A DNA stretch of 64,000 bases, from NCBI RefSeq assembly GCF_000019905.1, contig NC_010556.1, positions 2,320,001 through 2,384,000 of the forward strand, in the 5' to 3' direction. This DNA comes from Exiguobacterium artemiae 255-15. Its GTDB lineage: Bacteria > Bacillota > Bacilli > Exiguobacteriales > Exiguobacteriaceae. Below are positions 44,788-58,496 of the stretch, piece by piece. Each line of letters begins with the position of its first letter. Position 1 is the first letter of the stretch. The notes under the pieces were generated by a model. That model was not told where the DNA came from. It worked only from the letters and a program-made list of their open reading frames with translations, and did no database searches. The position numbers and the translations under genes were made by a program.

Positions 44788-45653
44788 TTCTCCTCCTTCG
44801 CGTGGACATAATCCCGGTGATTCGTCACGATATGGTATTGGTTCTTAAACTCTTTACTGATCGCTTCGGCAAACGTAATCGACCGGTGTTTGCCGCCGGT
44901 ACAGCCGAGTGCCACGACGAGCTGCGATTTTCCTTCCCGTTCATACTGGGGAATCAGGAATTCGAGCATGTCGACGAGCTTTTTATAAAACAGCTTCGCT
45001 TCCGGCCACTGCATGACGTACGACGAGACTTCCAGATCGAGACCGGTCTTCGGTCGGAGTTCCGGAATATAAAACGGGTTCGGTAAGAAACGTAAGTCAA
45101 ACACGAGATCAGCGTCGAGCGGCAGGCCGTGCTTAAATCCGAACGACATGACGTTGACGGTGAACGGAATCCGCTCCCCTTCTGTAAACTCTTTTAAAAT
45201 CCGTTCTTTTAAGGCAAGCGGTTTGATATCACTCGTATCCATCAGCAACTGGGCTTTATCGCGGAACCCTTCGAGCAGTGTCCGTTCCCGTTCGATACCG
45301 ATCAGCGGAGACGCAGTCGGTGCAAGCGGATGCGAGCGGCGGGATTCTTTGTACCGGCGGACGAGTACATCATTACGGGCATCGAGATACAGCATCCGGA
45401 TTTGCAGATTCGTTTTTTTCAAATCTTCATAGACGACAAAGAAACTGTCAATGAAATCACGAGCCCGTGTATCAATGGCGACGGCGATTTTCGGACGTAC
45501 CTGTCCAATGACTTCAATCAATTGCGGCAGTAAAGTAGGCGGTAAATTGTCGACACAAAAATAGCCCAAGTCTTCAAAGCTGTTCATGGCGACCGTTTTA
45601 CCGGCGCCGCTCATTCCTGTAATGATGACCAGTTGCGGTTGATTCTGTTCCAT
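44784..45653 (-). CDS. rapZ: RNase adapter RapZ / YvcJ GTPase-like protein
   Basis: 289-residue P-loop protein (ATP/GTP). Walker A is [18 protein letters not shown] (about residues 11-28), followed by [15 protein letters not shown], and the C-terminal [14 protein letters not shown] is the RapZ-like signature that binds small phosphorylated ligands. In E. coli RapZ steers RNase E to GlmZ; in Bacilli (YvcJ) the role is less clear and is tied to competence. First of three overlapping genes with yvcK and whiA. Confidence 0.95.
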
Positions 45654-45712
45654 CTCTTCGCCCTCCAGACAACAGTTCCGTGTGTATTTTTTACTCTCAT
45701 GTCAGTATAACA

Positions 45713-45760
45713 TAAAAAAAGAGCCAGCTTGATGGAAGAGCCTCCCAACCAAGCTGGATC
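45713..45760 (-). terminator. trxB terminator
   Basis: CCAGCTTG (45724-45731) pairs with CAAGCTGG (45750-45757). The minus strand then reaches CTCTTTTTTT. Confidence 0.85.
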
Positions 45761-45765
45761 TTGAA

Positions 45766-46788
<1,023 letters not shown>

Positions 46789-48273
46789 CTAACACTTTGC
46801 ACGGGCCGGGTTTAAAAGTCGTTGATAGGCACGGATCGCCGTTGCCGTATCCTCAAAGGAAACGTGGACGAGTGCCGCACAGTCTTCAATCAACATACCG
46901 TCGCGGACATCGTGGAATAAATAAATCAGAGCCGCAGCCGACTGTTCGACCGAATCAAACGTCTCACCACTCAAGACGAGTCGCGCAAACCGTTCGTAAA
47001 AATCACCTTCAAGGCTCATCCGTTCTTCATCCGAGACAAATCGTTCCGCAAGGCGGATCGTCATCAAGGCACGGTGAATCCGGGCATCGACGACGTCGTG
47101 CTCCCCGTTCATCTCATGAATGATTTGTTCCGTCAGCAAGAGGACGTCCGGATGATCCGTTACTTCCGGCATCATCGATAACGCGAGTTTCGCTTCTTCA
47201 TCATTCAGCTTGCCGAGTAACAACGCTGTAAAAATCCGTGAGACATCATCTTCCGTCTTCAAGGCTTGAATCAAAGCCGAGCGGAACTGGAGATTATGAC
47301 GGATGTCGTAAGCTTCCTGTTCTTCCCGCATACTTTGCGCTTCTTCTGATTGAAGGAACGCAGCTGCTTCTTCGACGTGTCCCGTTTTGAAAGCTGAGAT
47401 CGACAGCCAGTGTCCGAACAGCGGATCTCCACGGTAGCCGCGTCGTTCCAGTAACTTCAGTTCTTCGTAAGCCAAATCGTGACGACCGATGATCGCAAGC
47501 GTCGAAGCGACCTTGTAGCGTGTTTCAAGATTCACAGAGCGGACATGCTCGAGCTTGTTCGATAAACGATGCGCTTCTTCATCCTGTCCCATCTCGTGCA
47601 ACAGCACAAGCGTGTTACAGAGAGCATGCAGGTTTCCCGGATTTCCATCGAGGACCTGTTCCAGTGAAGCAAACGCCCGGTCGTTTTCACCAAGGTAAAA
47701 CTCGACGATGGCAAGATTGTTGTATGCCGGCCAGAAGGTCGGATACTGGACGATCAGGGATTCGAGTGTTTCCTGCGCCGCAAAGAGCATCCCTTTGTCG
47801 ATTTGACGTTGTGCCTGAGCATGTAAACGAATCAATTCATCCTCATCGTCATCTTCCATCTCTTGTTCGAGATCGATTAATTCCACGAGCGCGGCCGATG
47901 CCTCTGCGTGTTTCCCGTTTGGTGCACTGGATAAATATTCAAGCGCGTAATTTTTCGCCTCTTCATATAAAGAGACATGCGCGTAGTTATTCGCTAAATA
48001 AAACAAGGATTCCGTATTTGACTGGTCGAGCGTCCGCACTTGTTTCAAGACATCATTGGCATGATTGATTTCGCCTGTCTCGAACAAAACACGAGCGTAA
48101 CGTAAAAGATAACGGACATCACTCGGCTGAAGCGTCGTTGCTTCATCAAGGTGATAAACCGCCTCTTCCAGTCGCCCTTCCCGGTGCGCCTTCCGTCCGC
48201 GGAAATAAAAAAGTTCCGCTTGGCGCGTTGTAATCGCAAAGGGGTCTGCTTTGTATTCAGTTAATTCCATCAT
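46789..48273 (-). CDS. TPR-repeat protein, YvcD-like
   Basis: 494-residue soluble protein built of helical repeats. Tetratricopeptide-like units start near residues 18 (RQAELFYFRGRKAHREGRLEEA), 53, 86, 134, 165 and 200, with an acidic stretch EQEMEDDDEDE near 140. No catalytic motif. It is probably a scaffold; B. subtilis has a TPR protein (YvcD) at the same place before trxB. Two ATGs adjoin at 48273/48270, 7 nt after GGGGG. Function unknown. Confidence 0.82.
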   Translation of the reverse strand: MMELTEYKADPFAITTRQAELFYFRGRKAHREGRLEEAVYHLDEATTLQPSDVRYLLRYARVLFETGEINHANDVLKQVRTLDQSNTESLFYLANNYAHVSLYEEAKNYALEYLSSAPNGKHAEASAALVELIDLEQEMEDDDEDELIRLHAQAQRQIDKGMLFAAQETLESLIVQYPTFWPAYNNLAIVEFYLGENDRAFASLEQVLDGNPGNLHALCNTLVLLHEMGQDEEAHRLSNKLEHVRSVNLETRYKVASTLAIIGRHDLAYEELKLLERRGYRGDPLFGHWLSISAFKTGHVEEAAAFLQSEEAQSMREEQEAYDIRHNLQFRSALIQALKTEDDVSRIFTALLLGKLNDEEAKLALSMMPEVTDHPDVLLLTEQIIHEMNGEHDVVDARIHRALMTIRLAERFVSDEERMSLEGDFYERFARLVLSGETFDSVEQSAAALIYLFHDVRDGMLIEDCAALVHVSFEDTATAIRAYQRLLNPARAKC

Positions 48274-48351
48274 GATTCAAGCCCCCATAGATCTAAATCT
48301 GGTTTCGTAGTTGCAGAGACAAGAATAACCTATCTCGGAAACCGTTGCAAC

Positions 48352-48382
48352 AGAAAAAAACGCCGGGGTTTATCCCCAACGT
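48352..48382 (-). terminator. kapB terminator overlapping its stop codon
   Basis: AACG-CCGGGG pairs with CCCCAACGTT (48359-48368 with 48373-48382). On the minus strand seven T follow. The stop codon (TAA at 48372-48370) is the loop, so the hairpin includes the last coding bases. Confidence 0.78.
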
Positions 48383-48750
48383 TTCGCATAAATCGATTCC
48401 AGTTCCTTGTAATTCTCTAAGCATTTTTGTACGAAAGCATCCGCTTGCGGGTTTTGTCCATTCAACCGTTCGACTTCTTTGTCGAACGCTTGGCGTAAGC
48501 TTTCGGCGTAGCTCGGAATCTCACCTTCATAGGCATAAACGACACCGGGAGCAACCGTTACTTTTTCGTGCGGGTGTAAGGCAGTACGGACATGGAAGAG
48601 GGGCACGTCGACCTGATTCGGATTGTGCAGATCACCTTGAATCGGGTGTTTCTCGACGGCCAGTACCTCGACGACCAACCCTTGCGGACGTTCGGCAAAT
48701 AATCTTCCGAAATACTTTCCTGTTTTATACGTAAAGCGGATATGACTCAT
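48370..48750 (-). CDS. kapB: Kinase-associated protein KapB
   Basis: 126-residue small beta-barrel protein of the KapB family, in B. subtilis a lipoprotein-like activator of the sporulation kinase KinB. FTYKTGKYFGRLFAER (about residues 6-21) and HPIQGDLHNPNQVDVPLFHVRTAL (about 35-58) are family features, and the C-terminal third is helical. No signal peptide is seen, so it is likely cytosolic. Exiguobacterium does not sporulate as far as I know, so the KinB link may not apply. Confidence 0.85.
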   Translation of the reverse strand: MSHIRFTYKTGKYFGRLFAERPQGLVVEVLAVEKHPIQGDLHNPNQVDVPLFHVRTALHPHEKVTVAPGVVYAYEGEIPSYAESLRQAFDKEVERLNGQNPQADAFVQKCLENYKELESIYAKRWG

Positions 48751-48779
48751 CTTGTCCTCTCCTTCCTCTCACATTTTCG

Positions 48780-49262
48780 TCACATTTCGTGCCGGCGGAG
48801 CGGCTGACTCGACACGCGTTCCCCGGGCAGAATATCCCGATGGACGACGGAACCGGCTCCGACCATCGCACCGTCCCCAATCGTCACGCCGGGTAAAATC
48901 GTCACGTTTGCGCCAATCAACACGTCATTTCCGATCGTCACGTTGCCGATCCGGTATTCCGTCGTCAAATATTCGTGGCAGAGAATCGTCGTATTGAAGC
49001 CGATGACCGTATTGGAGCCGATCGTAATCCGTTCCGGGAACATCGTATCCGGCATGACCATCAACGCCAGTGCCGTCCGGTCGCCGATCTTCATCCGCAA
49101 ACACGTCCGGTAGAGACTGTTCTTGAAGCGGAGCGACGGCGAGAACCGGCCAATCGTAATGATGATGAAACACCACATGACTTTAAAGAACGATACCGTC
49201 CGATACATGTGCCAGAGCGGATTTGTCGCTCCGACGTGATACCGGTCAGTCCGCCGTGGCAT
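48780..49262 (-). CDS. O-acetyltransferase with left-handed beta-helix, YvoF-like
   Basis: 160-residue hexapeptide-repeat acyltransferase (CysE/LacA/NodL type). Imperfect [LIV]-G-x4 turns run from about residue 75 to 140 ([47 protein letters not shown]), with the catalytic-type His in CHEYL. Start 49262, first codon of [10 protein letters not shown]; the 5' end overlaps ppaX by 17 nt. B. subtilis has yvoF at this location. The acceptor is unknown. Confidence 0.87.
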   Translation of the reverse strand: MPRRTDRYHVGATNPLWHMYRTVSFFKVMWCFIIITIGRFSPSLRFKNSLYRTCLRMKIGDRTALALMVMPDTMFPERITIGSNTVIGFNTTILCHEYLTTEYRIGNVTIGNDVLIGANVTILPGVTIGDGAMVGAGSVVHRDILPGERVSSQPLRRHEM

Positions 49263-49902
49263 TTTCGGCCTCGATCCAGTCACCCAACTGTTCCATCGAA
49301 TCAATGATCAAATCCGGTTCGAGCGCTTCGAGATACGGACGTCCTTTGATTGCCCAGCCGACGGCAACGGTTTTCAGACCGGCATTTTTCCCGCCGTGGA
49401 TGTCCGTATCGTTGTCACCGACCATGATTGTTTCTTCCCGTGTTGAACCGAGCAAGGCCATCGCCTTCTCAAACGGTTCGACGGCCGGTTTTTCTTCCGT
49501 CACGTCGTCTGCCGCAATGACCGCGTCAAACAGATGCGAAAGTCCAAACAGTTCGATTCCTTTTAACGCCACGCGCCGGCTTTTTGAAGTGACGATTGCC
49601 ATCTTGTAGCCTTGTTCCTTTAAGCGGCGTAATCCGTCGAGCACACCCGGATACTCAAGAACAAGTGCATCATGCATCGCGATGTTGTAACTCCGGTAAA
49701 ACGCGACCATCTCTTTCCATTGGTCCGCATTTAATTCCGAGAATGACTTTTCAAGCGTCGGTCCGATGAACGGAAGCAGTTCTGCTTCCGTAAAGGTCCG
49801 GTCCGGATAATAATAATCGAGCGTATGAGCAAAACTTTTTAAAATGAGGGGATTCGTATCAATCAACGTCCCGTCGAGATCAAAGAGAATCGTTTGAATC
49901 AT
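49246..49902 (-). CDS. ppaX: Pyrophosphatase PpaX (HAD family)
   Basis: 218-residue HAD hydrolase that splits the pyrophosphate made when HprK/P dephosphorylates P-Ser-HPr. [11 protein letters not shown] (Asp nucleophile about residue 8) and [13 protein letters not shown] are motifs I and II, and [14 protein letters not shown] is motif IV. The start is ATG 49902, the DLDGT start expected of the family; the upstream frame to 49950 overlaps lgt. The hprK-lgt-ppaX order matches B. subtilis and couples the two reactions. Confidence 0.92.
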   Translation of the reverse strand: MIQTILFDLDGTLIDTNPLILKSFAHTLDYYYPDRTFTEAELLPFIGPTLEKSFSELNADQWKEMVAFYRSYNIAMHDALVLEYPGVLDGLRRLKEQGYKMAIVTSKSRRVALKGIELFGLSHLFDAVIAADDVTEEKPAVEPFEKAMALLGSTREETIMVGDNDTDIHGGKNAGLKTVAVGWAIKGRPYLEALEPDLIIDSMEQLGDWIEAENATAD

Positions 49903-49906
49903 CGGT

Positions 49907-50740
49907 TCATTTCGCCTCCCGTTTTGTTCCGTCCAAATAACGGACAGCATTTTTTCGGATAAACAGCATGATGACGCCGAAGATGATCAGACAGATCGAG
50001 ACGATTTGCGCCGTCCGAAGACCGCCGCCCATCATTAAACTGTCCGTCCGTAAGCCTTCGATGTAAAAACGTCCGATCGAGTACCAGATCAGGTAACCGA
50101 GGAAGACATAACCGCGTCGCGGATTAAACTTCATCCGCCAGACAATCAACAGGATGACACCGATGATATTCCAGATACTTTCATATAAGAACGTCGGAAT
50201 GTAATAGACCCCGTCAATATACATCTGATTGACGATCCAGTCCGGTAAGTGCAACGTATCCTGCAGGAAGGTCCATGTCGTCTCGCCACCGTGGGCTTCC
50301 TGGTTAAAGAAGTTGCCCCAGCGTCCGACCGCTTGTCCAAACAAGAGCGACGGTGCCAAAATATCGGCAATTTGCCAAAACGAGATGTTTTTCTTGAGCG
50401 TATAAATCAGGACGGTCAAAATCGCACCGATGATGGCACCATGAATTGCAATGCCGCCCTGGCGGATGTTGATGATTTGATCGAGATTCTGACCATAATA
50501 ATCCCATTCGAACGCCACGTAGTAAATCCGGGCACAGATGATACTGATCGGAATCGACCAGATGACGACATCGACGGCATATTCTTCGTTAAAGCCGATC
50601 CGTTTGGATTCAAAGATTGCAATCATCAGACCGACGACCGCGCCAAGCGCGATGACGATCCCGTACCAATAGATCGGAATCGGCCCGATTTCGATCGCCA
50701 CCCGGTCAAACGTCGGTTGGACACTCGCTAATGTTCCCAT
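49907..50740 (-). CDS. lgt: Prolipoprotein diacylglyceryl transferase
   Basis: 277-residue membrane enzyme that puts diacylglycerol on the lipobox cysteine of prolipoproteins, for example RbsB and the 11951 lipoprotein here. Seven hydrophobic segments, [13 protein letters not shown] (about residues 96-108, catalytic His) and the signature [14 protein letters not shown] (about 140-153, with Arg and Asn/Gln contacts) are seen. The start ATG overlaps the hprK stop (TGATG). Located between hprK and ppaX. Confidence 0.95.
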   Translation of the reverse strand: MGTLASVQPTFDRVAIEIGPIPIYWYGIVIALGAVVGLMIAIFESKRIGFNEEYAVDVVIWSIPISIICARIYYVAFEWDYYGQNLDQIINIRQGGIAIHGAIIGAILTVLIYTLKKNISFWQIADILAPSLLFGQAVGRWGNFFNQEAHGGETTWTFLQDTLHLPDWIVNQMYIDGVYYIPTFLYESIWNIIGVILLIVWRMKFNPRRGYVFLGYLIWYSIGRFYIEGLRTDSLMMGGGLRTAQIVSICLIIFGVIMLFIRKNAVRYLDGTKREAK

Positions 50741-51675
50741 CAAAGACCACCGTTCCCATCTTCAATCGCTTGCGCGAGACGCCCTGCAAATTCTTCTGCT
50801 GTATTGATGCCCATGTTTTTTAGACGATAGTTCATGGCAGCCACCTCGATGATGACAGCCAGGTTTCGTCCGGGACGAACCGGAATCGTCAAGAACGGGA
50901 TTTCCGTATCGATGATTTGTAAGGTTTCCTGGTCCAGTCCTACGCGGTCGTAGACTTTCGCCTGATCCCAGATTTCCAAATTACAGACGAGGCTGATTTT
51001 CTTGTGCGAACGAACGGCACCGGCACCGAATAACGTCATCACATCGATGATACCGATTCCGCGAATCTCAAGCAGATGCTGAATCAATTTCGGAGCGGTC
51101 CCGACAAGGATGCCGTCGCCGGTCTGACGAATCTCGACCGAATCATCGGCGACTAAACGGTGTCCCCGTTTGACGAGTTCAAGAGCTGTCTCGGATTTCC
51201 CGACGCCGCTTGCCCCTTTGATGAAAACACCGACGCCGTAGATATCGACGAGCACGCCGTGCATTGCCGTTGTCGGTGCGAGCTCCGCTTCGAGGAAGTT
51301 CGTAATTTGTGATTCGACCGATGTCGTATGTCCCTTCGTCGTCAAAAGAGGGACGTTCGTTTCGTCCGCCGCCTTGACGATTGCTTCCGGTACATCAAAA
51401 CCACGTGTAATCAAAATTCCCGGTGTCTCATCCGTACAGAGAACGTTTGCCCGCTCGAGCTGTTCCTCATACGTCAGGTTGTTGAAAAACGTCAATTCCG
51501 TTTTCCCGAGAATCTGCAGACGTTCTGCCGGGTAATAGGCATAATAGCCGGCGAGGACAAGACCCGGTCGACAAAGATCAGCCGTCAAAATCGGACGATG
51601 CAGTCCTTCTTCTCCGGTAACGATTTTTAAATTGAATTGCTTTACGATTTCAGCTGTTCGCACTTTTGGTTGCAC
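50740..51675 (-). CDS. hprK: HPr kinase/phosphorylase
   Basis: 311-residue enzyme that phosphorylates HPr at Ser46 and so controls CcpA-dependent carbon catabolite repression. [26 protein letters not shown] (about residues 152-177) is the Walker A loop with the following catalytic Asp, and [15 protein letters not shown] is the HprK signature. The start chosen is GTG 51675, 10 nt after AAAGGGGC; a TTG at 51681 is an alternative. It links to the cre site in the rbs promoter of this window. Confidence 0.95.
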   Translation of the reverse strand: MQPKVRTAEIVKQFNLKIVTGEEGLHRPILTADLCRPGLVLAGYYAYYPAERLQILGKTELTFFNNLTYEEQLERANVLCTDETPGILITRGFDVPEAIVKAADETNVPLLTTKGHTTSVESQITNFLEAELAPTTAMHGVLVDIYGVGVFIKGASGVGKSETALELVKRGHRLVADDSVEIRQTGDGILVGTAPKLIQHLLEIRGIGIIDVMTLFGAGAVRSHKKISLVCNLEIWDQAKVYDRVGLDQETLQIIDTEIPFLTIPVRPGRNLAVIIEVAAMNYRLKNMGINTAEEFAGRLAQAIEDGNGGL

Positions 51676-51795
51676 GCTCAATCAGCCCCTTTCACTTGAA
51701 GTATTGTACCATATTTTTCTCAAAATCAAGGATTTCGATTAGAAGTGGACAATCTTGGGAATGGAGTACAGATAGGAAAAAAAGGAGGTTTTATT

Positions 51796-52188
51796 ATGAT
51801 GGAATCAACAGGCAGCGGAATCGGCATTATTATCATCATGATTTTATTCGCAATTCTCGCCATCGTCGGCTTTGTTTACCTGATCATCGCCTTGATCGAT
51901 ATGTGGAAAGCCTATTCGCGCAATCAGGACCAAACGGCATTATTATTCTTCATTATCTCGATTATCGGAATCTTCATCAGCGGTTCGTTTATCTCGTACA
52001 TTTTAGCTATCATTTTCTATTGGAACCGCTCACGCCGCAAGAGCTGGATGGGAATCGGCTTGATCATTCTCTCGATCGTTCTTGCCATTGTCGGTGTCGT
52101 CACACTTTTATCGTTTGGATATGACATGAATAACTTCGAAAACATGAATTTTGACGATCCGATGATGGATCAAGACTACAATTATTAA
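51796..52188 (+). CDS. Small membrane protein, unknown
   Basis: 130-residue protein with three hydrophobic segments (about residues 6-34, 47-70 and 84-106) and an acidic tail NNFENMNFDDPMMDQDY. No motif I know. The start is ATG 51796 (or 51799), 7 nt after AAAGGAGG. It is divergent from hprK. GATTAG-N14-GGGAAT upstream is faintly like a sigma-B promoter but too weak to call. Stress-type genes of the yvl group lie here in B. subtilis, which is only suggestive. Confidence 0.72.
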   Translation: MMESTGSGIGIIIIMILFAILAIVGFVYLIIALIDMWKAYSRNQDQTALLFFIISIIGIFISGSFISYILAIIFYWNRSRRKSWMGIGLIILSIVLAIVGVVTLLSFGYDMNNFENMNFDDPMMDQDYNY

Positions 52189-52207
52189 TTCGTACCGGCA
52201 TTTCATC

Positions 52208-52248
52208 CGGCGACTCCCTATCTTCTGATAGCGGGTCGTCTTTTTTTT
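52208..52248 (+). terminator. Terminator of small membrane-protein gene
   Basis: GGCGAC(T)C(C)CTATC pairs with GATAG(C)G(G)GTCGTC, then eight T. Confidence 0.85.
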
Positions 52249-52251
52249 GGC

Positions 52252-52288
52252 AAAAAAATCCTGCCCCTTATGAATCAAGGGACAGGAC
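52252..52288 (-). terminator. Terminator of yvlB-like gene
   Basis: TCCTGCCCCTT pairs with AAGGGACAGGA (52259-52269, 52278-52288), then seven T on the minus strand. Confidence 0.88.
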
Positions 52289-52293
52289 TCGGA

Positions 52294-53400
52294 TTATAAA
52301 GCTTGCGGACTTAAGTGAACACCGTGCGTGACGGAAATCGTGCCCGTCTTCGTATCAGCGGCGACTTCAATCTTCGGAGTCCGACCACGACCTGACAGGA
52401 AGTGGAGTTTCCGGTTGACGACTTCTTTTTGATCGCGGATCAATTCCATTTCGTCGAGGTTACAGTTCAGACCGCCGAAGTTCGTTTCCAGTTCACCGTA
52501 GACTTCTGCACCGTGCGGCAACATCAAGGCGATGCTTCCGGCAAGCGACGACGCTTGGATCTTCGCATCCTGGACTGTCTTCAGTTCACACCGGACGTTA
52601 CCGTTCGCCGTCTTCAGATCAGACCGCTCAAACACGCCGGTCGCAATGACTTGACCGTTGGCCGTTTTCGCTCTTAACGACTTGATTTCCGATTCTTCGA
52701 TTTCGATCGAACCGTTGGCGGTTGACGTCTTCACTTCTTCACTGAACAGGTCACGGACATGAATTCGTCCGTTCGCTGTCATCAGTTGCACTGACGTCGC
52801 ATCAAGCGACGATAACGTGACTTCACCGTTTAACGTCTGCAAGACGAGTGATTCATAGTGACGGCGCGGAATCTTCAAGTGAACCGTCGCGCGAACGCGT
52901 TTATCCTTCAGACGAATCGATAACGTGTTCGCAGAAACAGAGTGCTGAAGTGCTGCCTGCAGTTGCTCCAGCGCTTGTTCTTCGTTCACTTGACGGAGCG
53001 GGCGACCGGTAACGGTCAACTCACACTCTTCCAAGTCACCCGGTTCGACGATGGCATTGGCATTAAATAAATCCAAATGAATCGTCTCACCGCTGAACGG
53101 GAATTGTTTGACGTACGTGACGTTCGGTCCGGACGTTTGATTGAGTGACAAGTCACTTTCTTTGATCCGGTTGACGAGGCCGTCAAAAGCTGACATGACT
53201 TTTGATGTCAAGGAGTCGACCGTATAATGGTCGACCCGGTCGTATTGTTCCGGTTCGTCCACGTATTTATGCTCACTTGAAGACGACGGTTTCTGATCGA
53301 TGGCTTCAAGGCGTTCGAGTTTATCGAGTGCTTCGTCAATCGTCAGCTTTCCTTCTTTCACTTGTTCAAGTATCAGTTGGCGCATATCCTGCTTCATCAA
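52294..53400 (-). CDS. DUF4097/YvlB-like protein with SHOCT-like N-terminus
   Basis: 368-residue soluble protein. The N-terminal 35 residues (DMRQLILEQVKEGKLTIDEALDKLERLE) form a short helical hairpin seen in YvlB-type proteins, then an acidic linker. From about 110 to 350 a chain of beta-strands repeats as short units ending in TANGxI/V (for example SVQLMTANGRIHV, VKTSTANGSIEI, LRAKTANGQVIAT, LKTANGNVRC), typical of the DUF4097 beta-helix. No signal peptide, so cytoplasmic. B. subtilis YvlB lies at the equivalent position; its function is unknown but it is linked to envelope stress there. Confidence 0.85.
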   Translation of the reverse strand: MMKQDMRQLILEQVKEGKLTIDEALDKLERLEAIDQKPSSSSEHKYVDEPEQYDRVDHYTVDSLTSKVMSAFDGLVNRIKESDLSLNQTSGPNVTYVKQFPFSGETIHLDLFNANAIVEPGDLEECELTVTGRPLRQVNEEQALEQLQAALQHSVSANTLSIRLKDKRVRATVHLKIPRRHYESLVLQTLNGEVTLSSLDATSVQLMTANGRIHVRDLFSEEVKTSTANGSIEIEESEIKSLRAKTANGQVIATGVFERSDLKTANGNVRCELKTVQDAKIQASSLAGSIALMLPHGAEVYGELETNFGGLNCNLDEMELIRDQKEVVNRKLHFLSGRGRTPKIEVAADTKTGTISVTHGVHLSPQAL

Positions 53401-53505
53401 TAGTTCCCTCCTCTGATCTGGTACACGTTAATCGATGGGACTTGCTTATTTACTTCGTTCTACTTTCCTTACTTCCCTTTTTACGATTCCTGAATCAAAA
53501 AAGTT

Positions 53506-56361
<2,856 letters not shown>

Positions 56362-56362
56362 C

Positions 56363-58330
56363 TTAGGCACCTGCTTTCAATTCTAAGATAAGGTCACGCA
56401 ATTCTGCTGCCCGTTCAAACTGCATGTCTTTCGCCGCTTGACGCATCTCTTGGTCGAGCTGCTCGAGCAACGTTTCGCGTTCCGGTTTTTTCAGTTTGTT
56501 GAACTTTTCGAGTTTTTCGACTGTATCGTCGCTCTCGATCGTCGTACTGATGACACCACGGACATCCTTTTGAATCGTTTTCGGCGTGATACCGTGTTCT
56601 TTATTAAAGGCGAGCTGAATGTTGCGCCGCCGTTCCGTTTCATCAATCGCTCGCTGCATCGAGTCGGTCATCTTATCGGCAAACAGAATGACGTGCCCTT
56701 CCGAGTTTCGGGCTGCCCGACCGATCGTCTGAATCAGTGACCGTTCCGAACGCAGGAATCCTTCCTTGTCGGCATCAAGTATCGTCACGAGTGAGACTTC
56801 CGGAATATCCAGTCCTTCCCGCAACAGGTTGATCCCGACGAGGACATCGTATTTCCCGAGCCGTAAATCGCGGATGATTTCAATCCGCTCAAGCGTCTTG
56901 ATTTCCGAGTGCATGTAGTTGACCTTAACGCCATGCTCCTTCAGATAATCCGTCAAATCCTCCGACATTTTTTTCGTCAATGTCGTCACGAGCACTCGTT
57001 CATTTTTCGCGACACGTTCGCGGATGTTATCCATCAAGTAGTCGATTTGACCGGTAATCGGATGAATCTCGATCGTCGGATCAACGAGTCCGGTCGGACG
57101 GATGATTTGTTCGACCATCTCTTTTGTATGTTCGATTTCGTAAGGACCGGGTGTCGCCGAGATATAAATCGCTTGGCTGACCTTTTCCTCAAATTCCTCG
57201 AACCGGAGCGGCCGGTTGTCCTTCGCTGACGGCAGACGGAAGCCGTGGTCGACGAGGACTTGTTTCCGGGCCTGGTCCCCGTTGTACATCCCGCGGATTT
57301 GCGGCAACGTCACGTGCGACTCATCGGCGACCAGTAAAAAGTCTTTCGGGAAGTAATCGATCAACGTGTACGGTGTCGAGCCCGGGGGCATTAAGTTCAA
57401 GTGACGGGAATAGTTTTCGATCCCCGAGCAGTAACCCATCTCGCGCATCATCTCAAGGTCATAATTCGTCCGCTGTTCGAGCCGCTGGGCTTCGAGCAGC
57501 ATACCGTCTTCCCGCATCTTCGCGAGTTGCGTTTCGAGCTCAGCCTCAATGTTCGTAATCGCTTTTTGCAGACGGGTATCCCCCGTCACGAAGTGGGATG
57601 CCGGGAAAATCGATATGTGTTCCCGGTCGGCAATGATTTCCCCTGTCAATGGGTCCATATCACGGATTCGTTCAATCTCATCTCCGAAAAATTCGATCCG
57701 GACACACTGTTCATCGCGGGACGCCGGGAAGATTTCAACGACATCCCCCCGAACACGGAACCGCCCGCGCTGGAAATCGATATCATTTCGTTCATATTGA
57801 ATGTCGATCAGACGACGCAACATCTCGTTTCGTCCCATCTCGTTTCCGACACGGAGCGACAGCACGTGGTTGTTGTACTCTTCCGGATTACCGAGACCAT
57901 AGATACACGACACCGACGCGACAATCAGGACGTCTTCCCGTTCGAACAGGGAAGCTGTCGCTGAGTGACGCAGCTTGTCAATCTCATCGTTGATTGATGA
58001 GTCTTTTTCGATGAACGTATCTGTCGACGGTACATAGGCTTCCGGTTGGTAATAATCATAAAAGCTGACGAAATATTCGACCGCGTTATTTGGGAAGAAC
58101 TCTTTGAACTCCGAATACAGCTGACCAGCAAGCGTCTTATTGTGTGCCAAGACCAGCGTCGGCTTCTTAATCTCTTTGATGACGTTCGAGACGGTAAAGG
58201 TTTTCCCTGTCCCTGTCGCGCCGAGCAACGTCTGATGGCGTTCACCGTTCTTGACGCCTGCAATCAATTTTTTAATCGCTTCCGGCTGATCGCCACCCGG
58301 TTCAAATGGTGATACTAACTCAAAATCCAT
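56363..58330 (-). CDS. uvrB: Excinuclease ABC subunit B
   Basis: 655-residue DNA helicase-like damage verifier. Helicase motif I is [17 protein letters not shown] (about residues 32-48); the beta-hairpin is [21 protein letters not shown] (about 84-104, separated here for brevity); motif VI is [13 protein letters not shown], and the UVR motif [12 protein letters not shown] at the C-terminus contacts UvrA/UvrC. Start ATG 58330, 8 nt behind AGGGGGA. A LexA-type box lies in the promoter, so it is an SOS gene together with uvrA. Confidence 0.97.
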   Translation of the reverse strand: MDFELVSPFEPGGDQPEAIKKLIAGVKNGERHQTLLGATGTGKTFTVSNVIKEIKKPTLVLAHNKTLAGQLYSEFKEFFPNNAVEYFVSFYDYYQPEAYVPSTDTFIEKDSSINDEIDKLRHSATASLFEREDVLIVASVSCIYGLGNPEEYNNHVLSLRVGNEMGRNEMLRRLIDIQYERNDIDFQRGRFRVRGDVVEIFPASRDEQCVRIEFFGDEIERIRDMDPLTGEIIADREHISIFPASHFVTGDTRLQKAITNIEAELETQLAKMREDGMLLEAQRLEQRTNYDLEMMREMGYCSGIENYSRHLNLMPPGSTPYTLIDYFPKDFLLVADESHVTLPQIRGMYNGDQARKQVLVDHGFRLPSAKDNRPLRFEEFEEKVSQAIYISATPGPYEIEHTKEMVEQIIRPTGLVDPTIEIHPITGQIDYLMDNIRERVAKNERVLVTTLTKKMSEDLTDYLKEHGVKVNYMHSEIKTLERIEIIRDLRLGKYDVLVGINLLREGLDIPEVSLVTILDADKEGFLRSERSLIQTIGRAARNSEGHVILFADKMTDSMQRAIDETERRRNIQLAFNKEHGITPKTIQKDVRGVISTTIESDDTVEKLEKFNKLKKPERETLLEQLDQEMRQAAKDMQFERAAELRDLILELKAGA

Positions 58331-58370
58331 CGTATTCTTCCCCCTCATCCAGTTCACAAAATCTATTTCT

Positions 58371-58398
58371 ATTGTACCACTTTGCGAACAAACATTCG
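58371..58398 (-). promoter_or_regulatory. uvrB promoter with LexA (DinR) box
   Basis: CGAACAAACATTCG (58385-58398) differs from the Bacillus SOS box CGAAC-N4-GTTCG at one base. On the minus strand it lies 8 nt before a -10-like TACAAT (58371-58376), so a bound repressor would cover the promoter. Confidence 0.72.
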
Positions 58399-58439
58399 AT
58401 TTTGAAGTGCTTTATTTAAAAGTTACCCGTTTTTCACGA

Positions 58440-58470
58440 AAAGAAAAAGTCCAGCCCGCAGGCTGAACTG
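58440..58470 (-). terminator. Terminator of minJ-like gene
   Basis: AGTCCAGCCC pairs with GGCTGAACT (one bulge and a G-T pair). On the minus strand it is followed by TTTTTC. About 25 nt past the minJ-like stop. Confidence 0.82.
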
Positions 58471-58496
58471 TTTTTACGCTGAATTTTAAACTCAAG

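Noticed and set aside
51719-51780. Sigma-B promoter ahead of the 130-residue membrane protein
   Set aside because: GATTAG-N14-GGGAAT agrees only loosely with the consensus; not strong enough to list.
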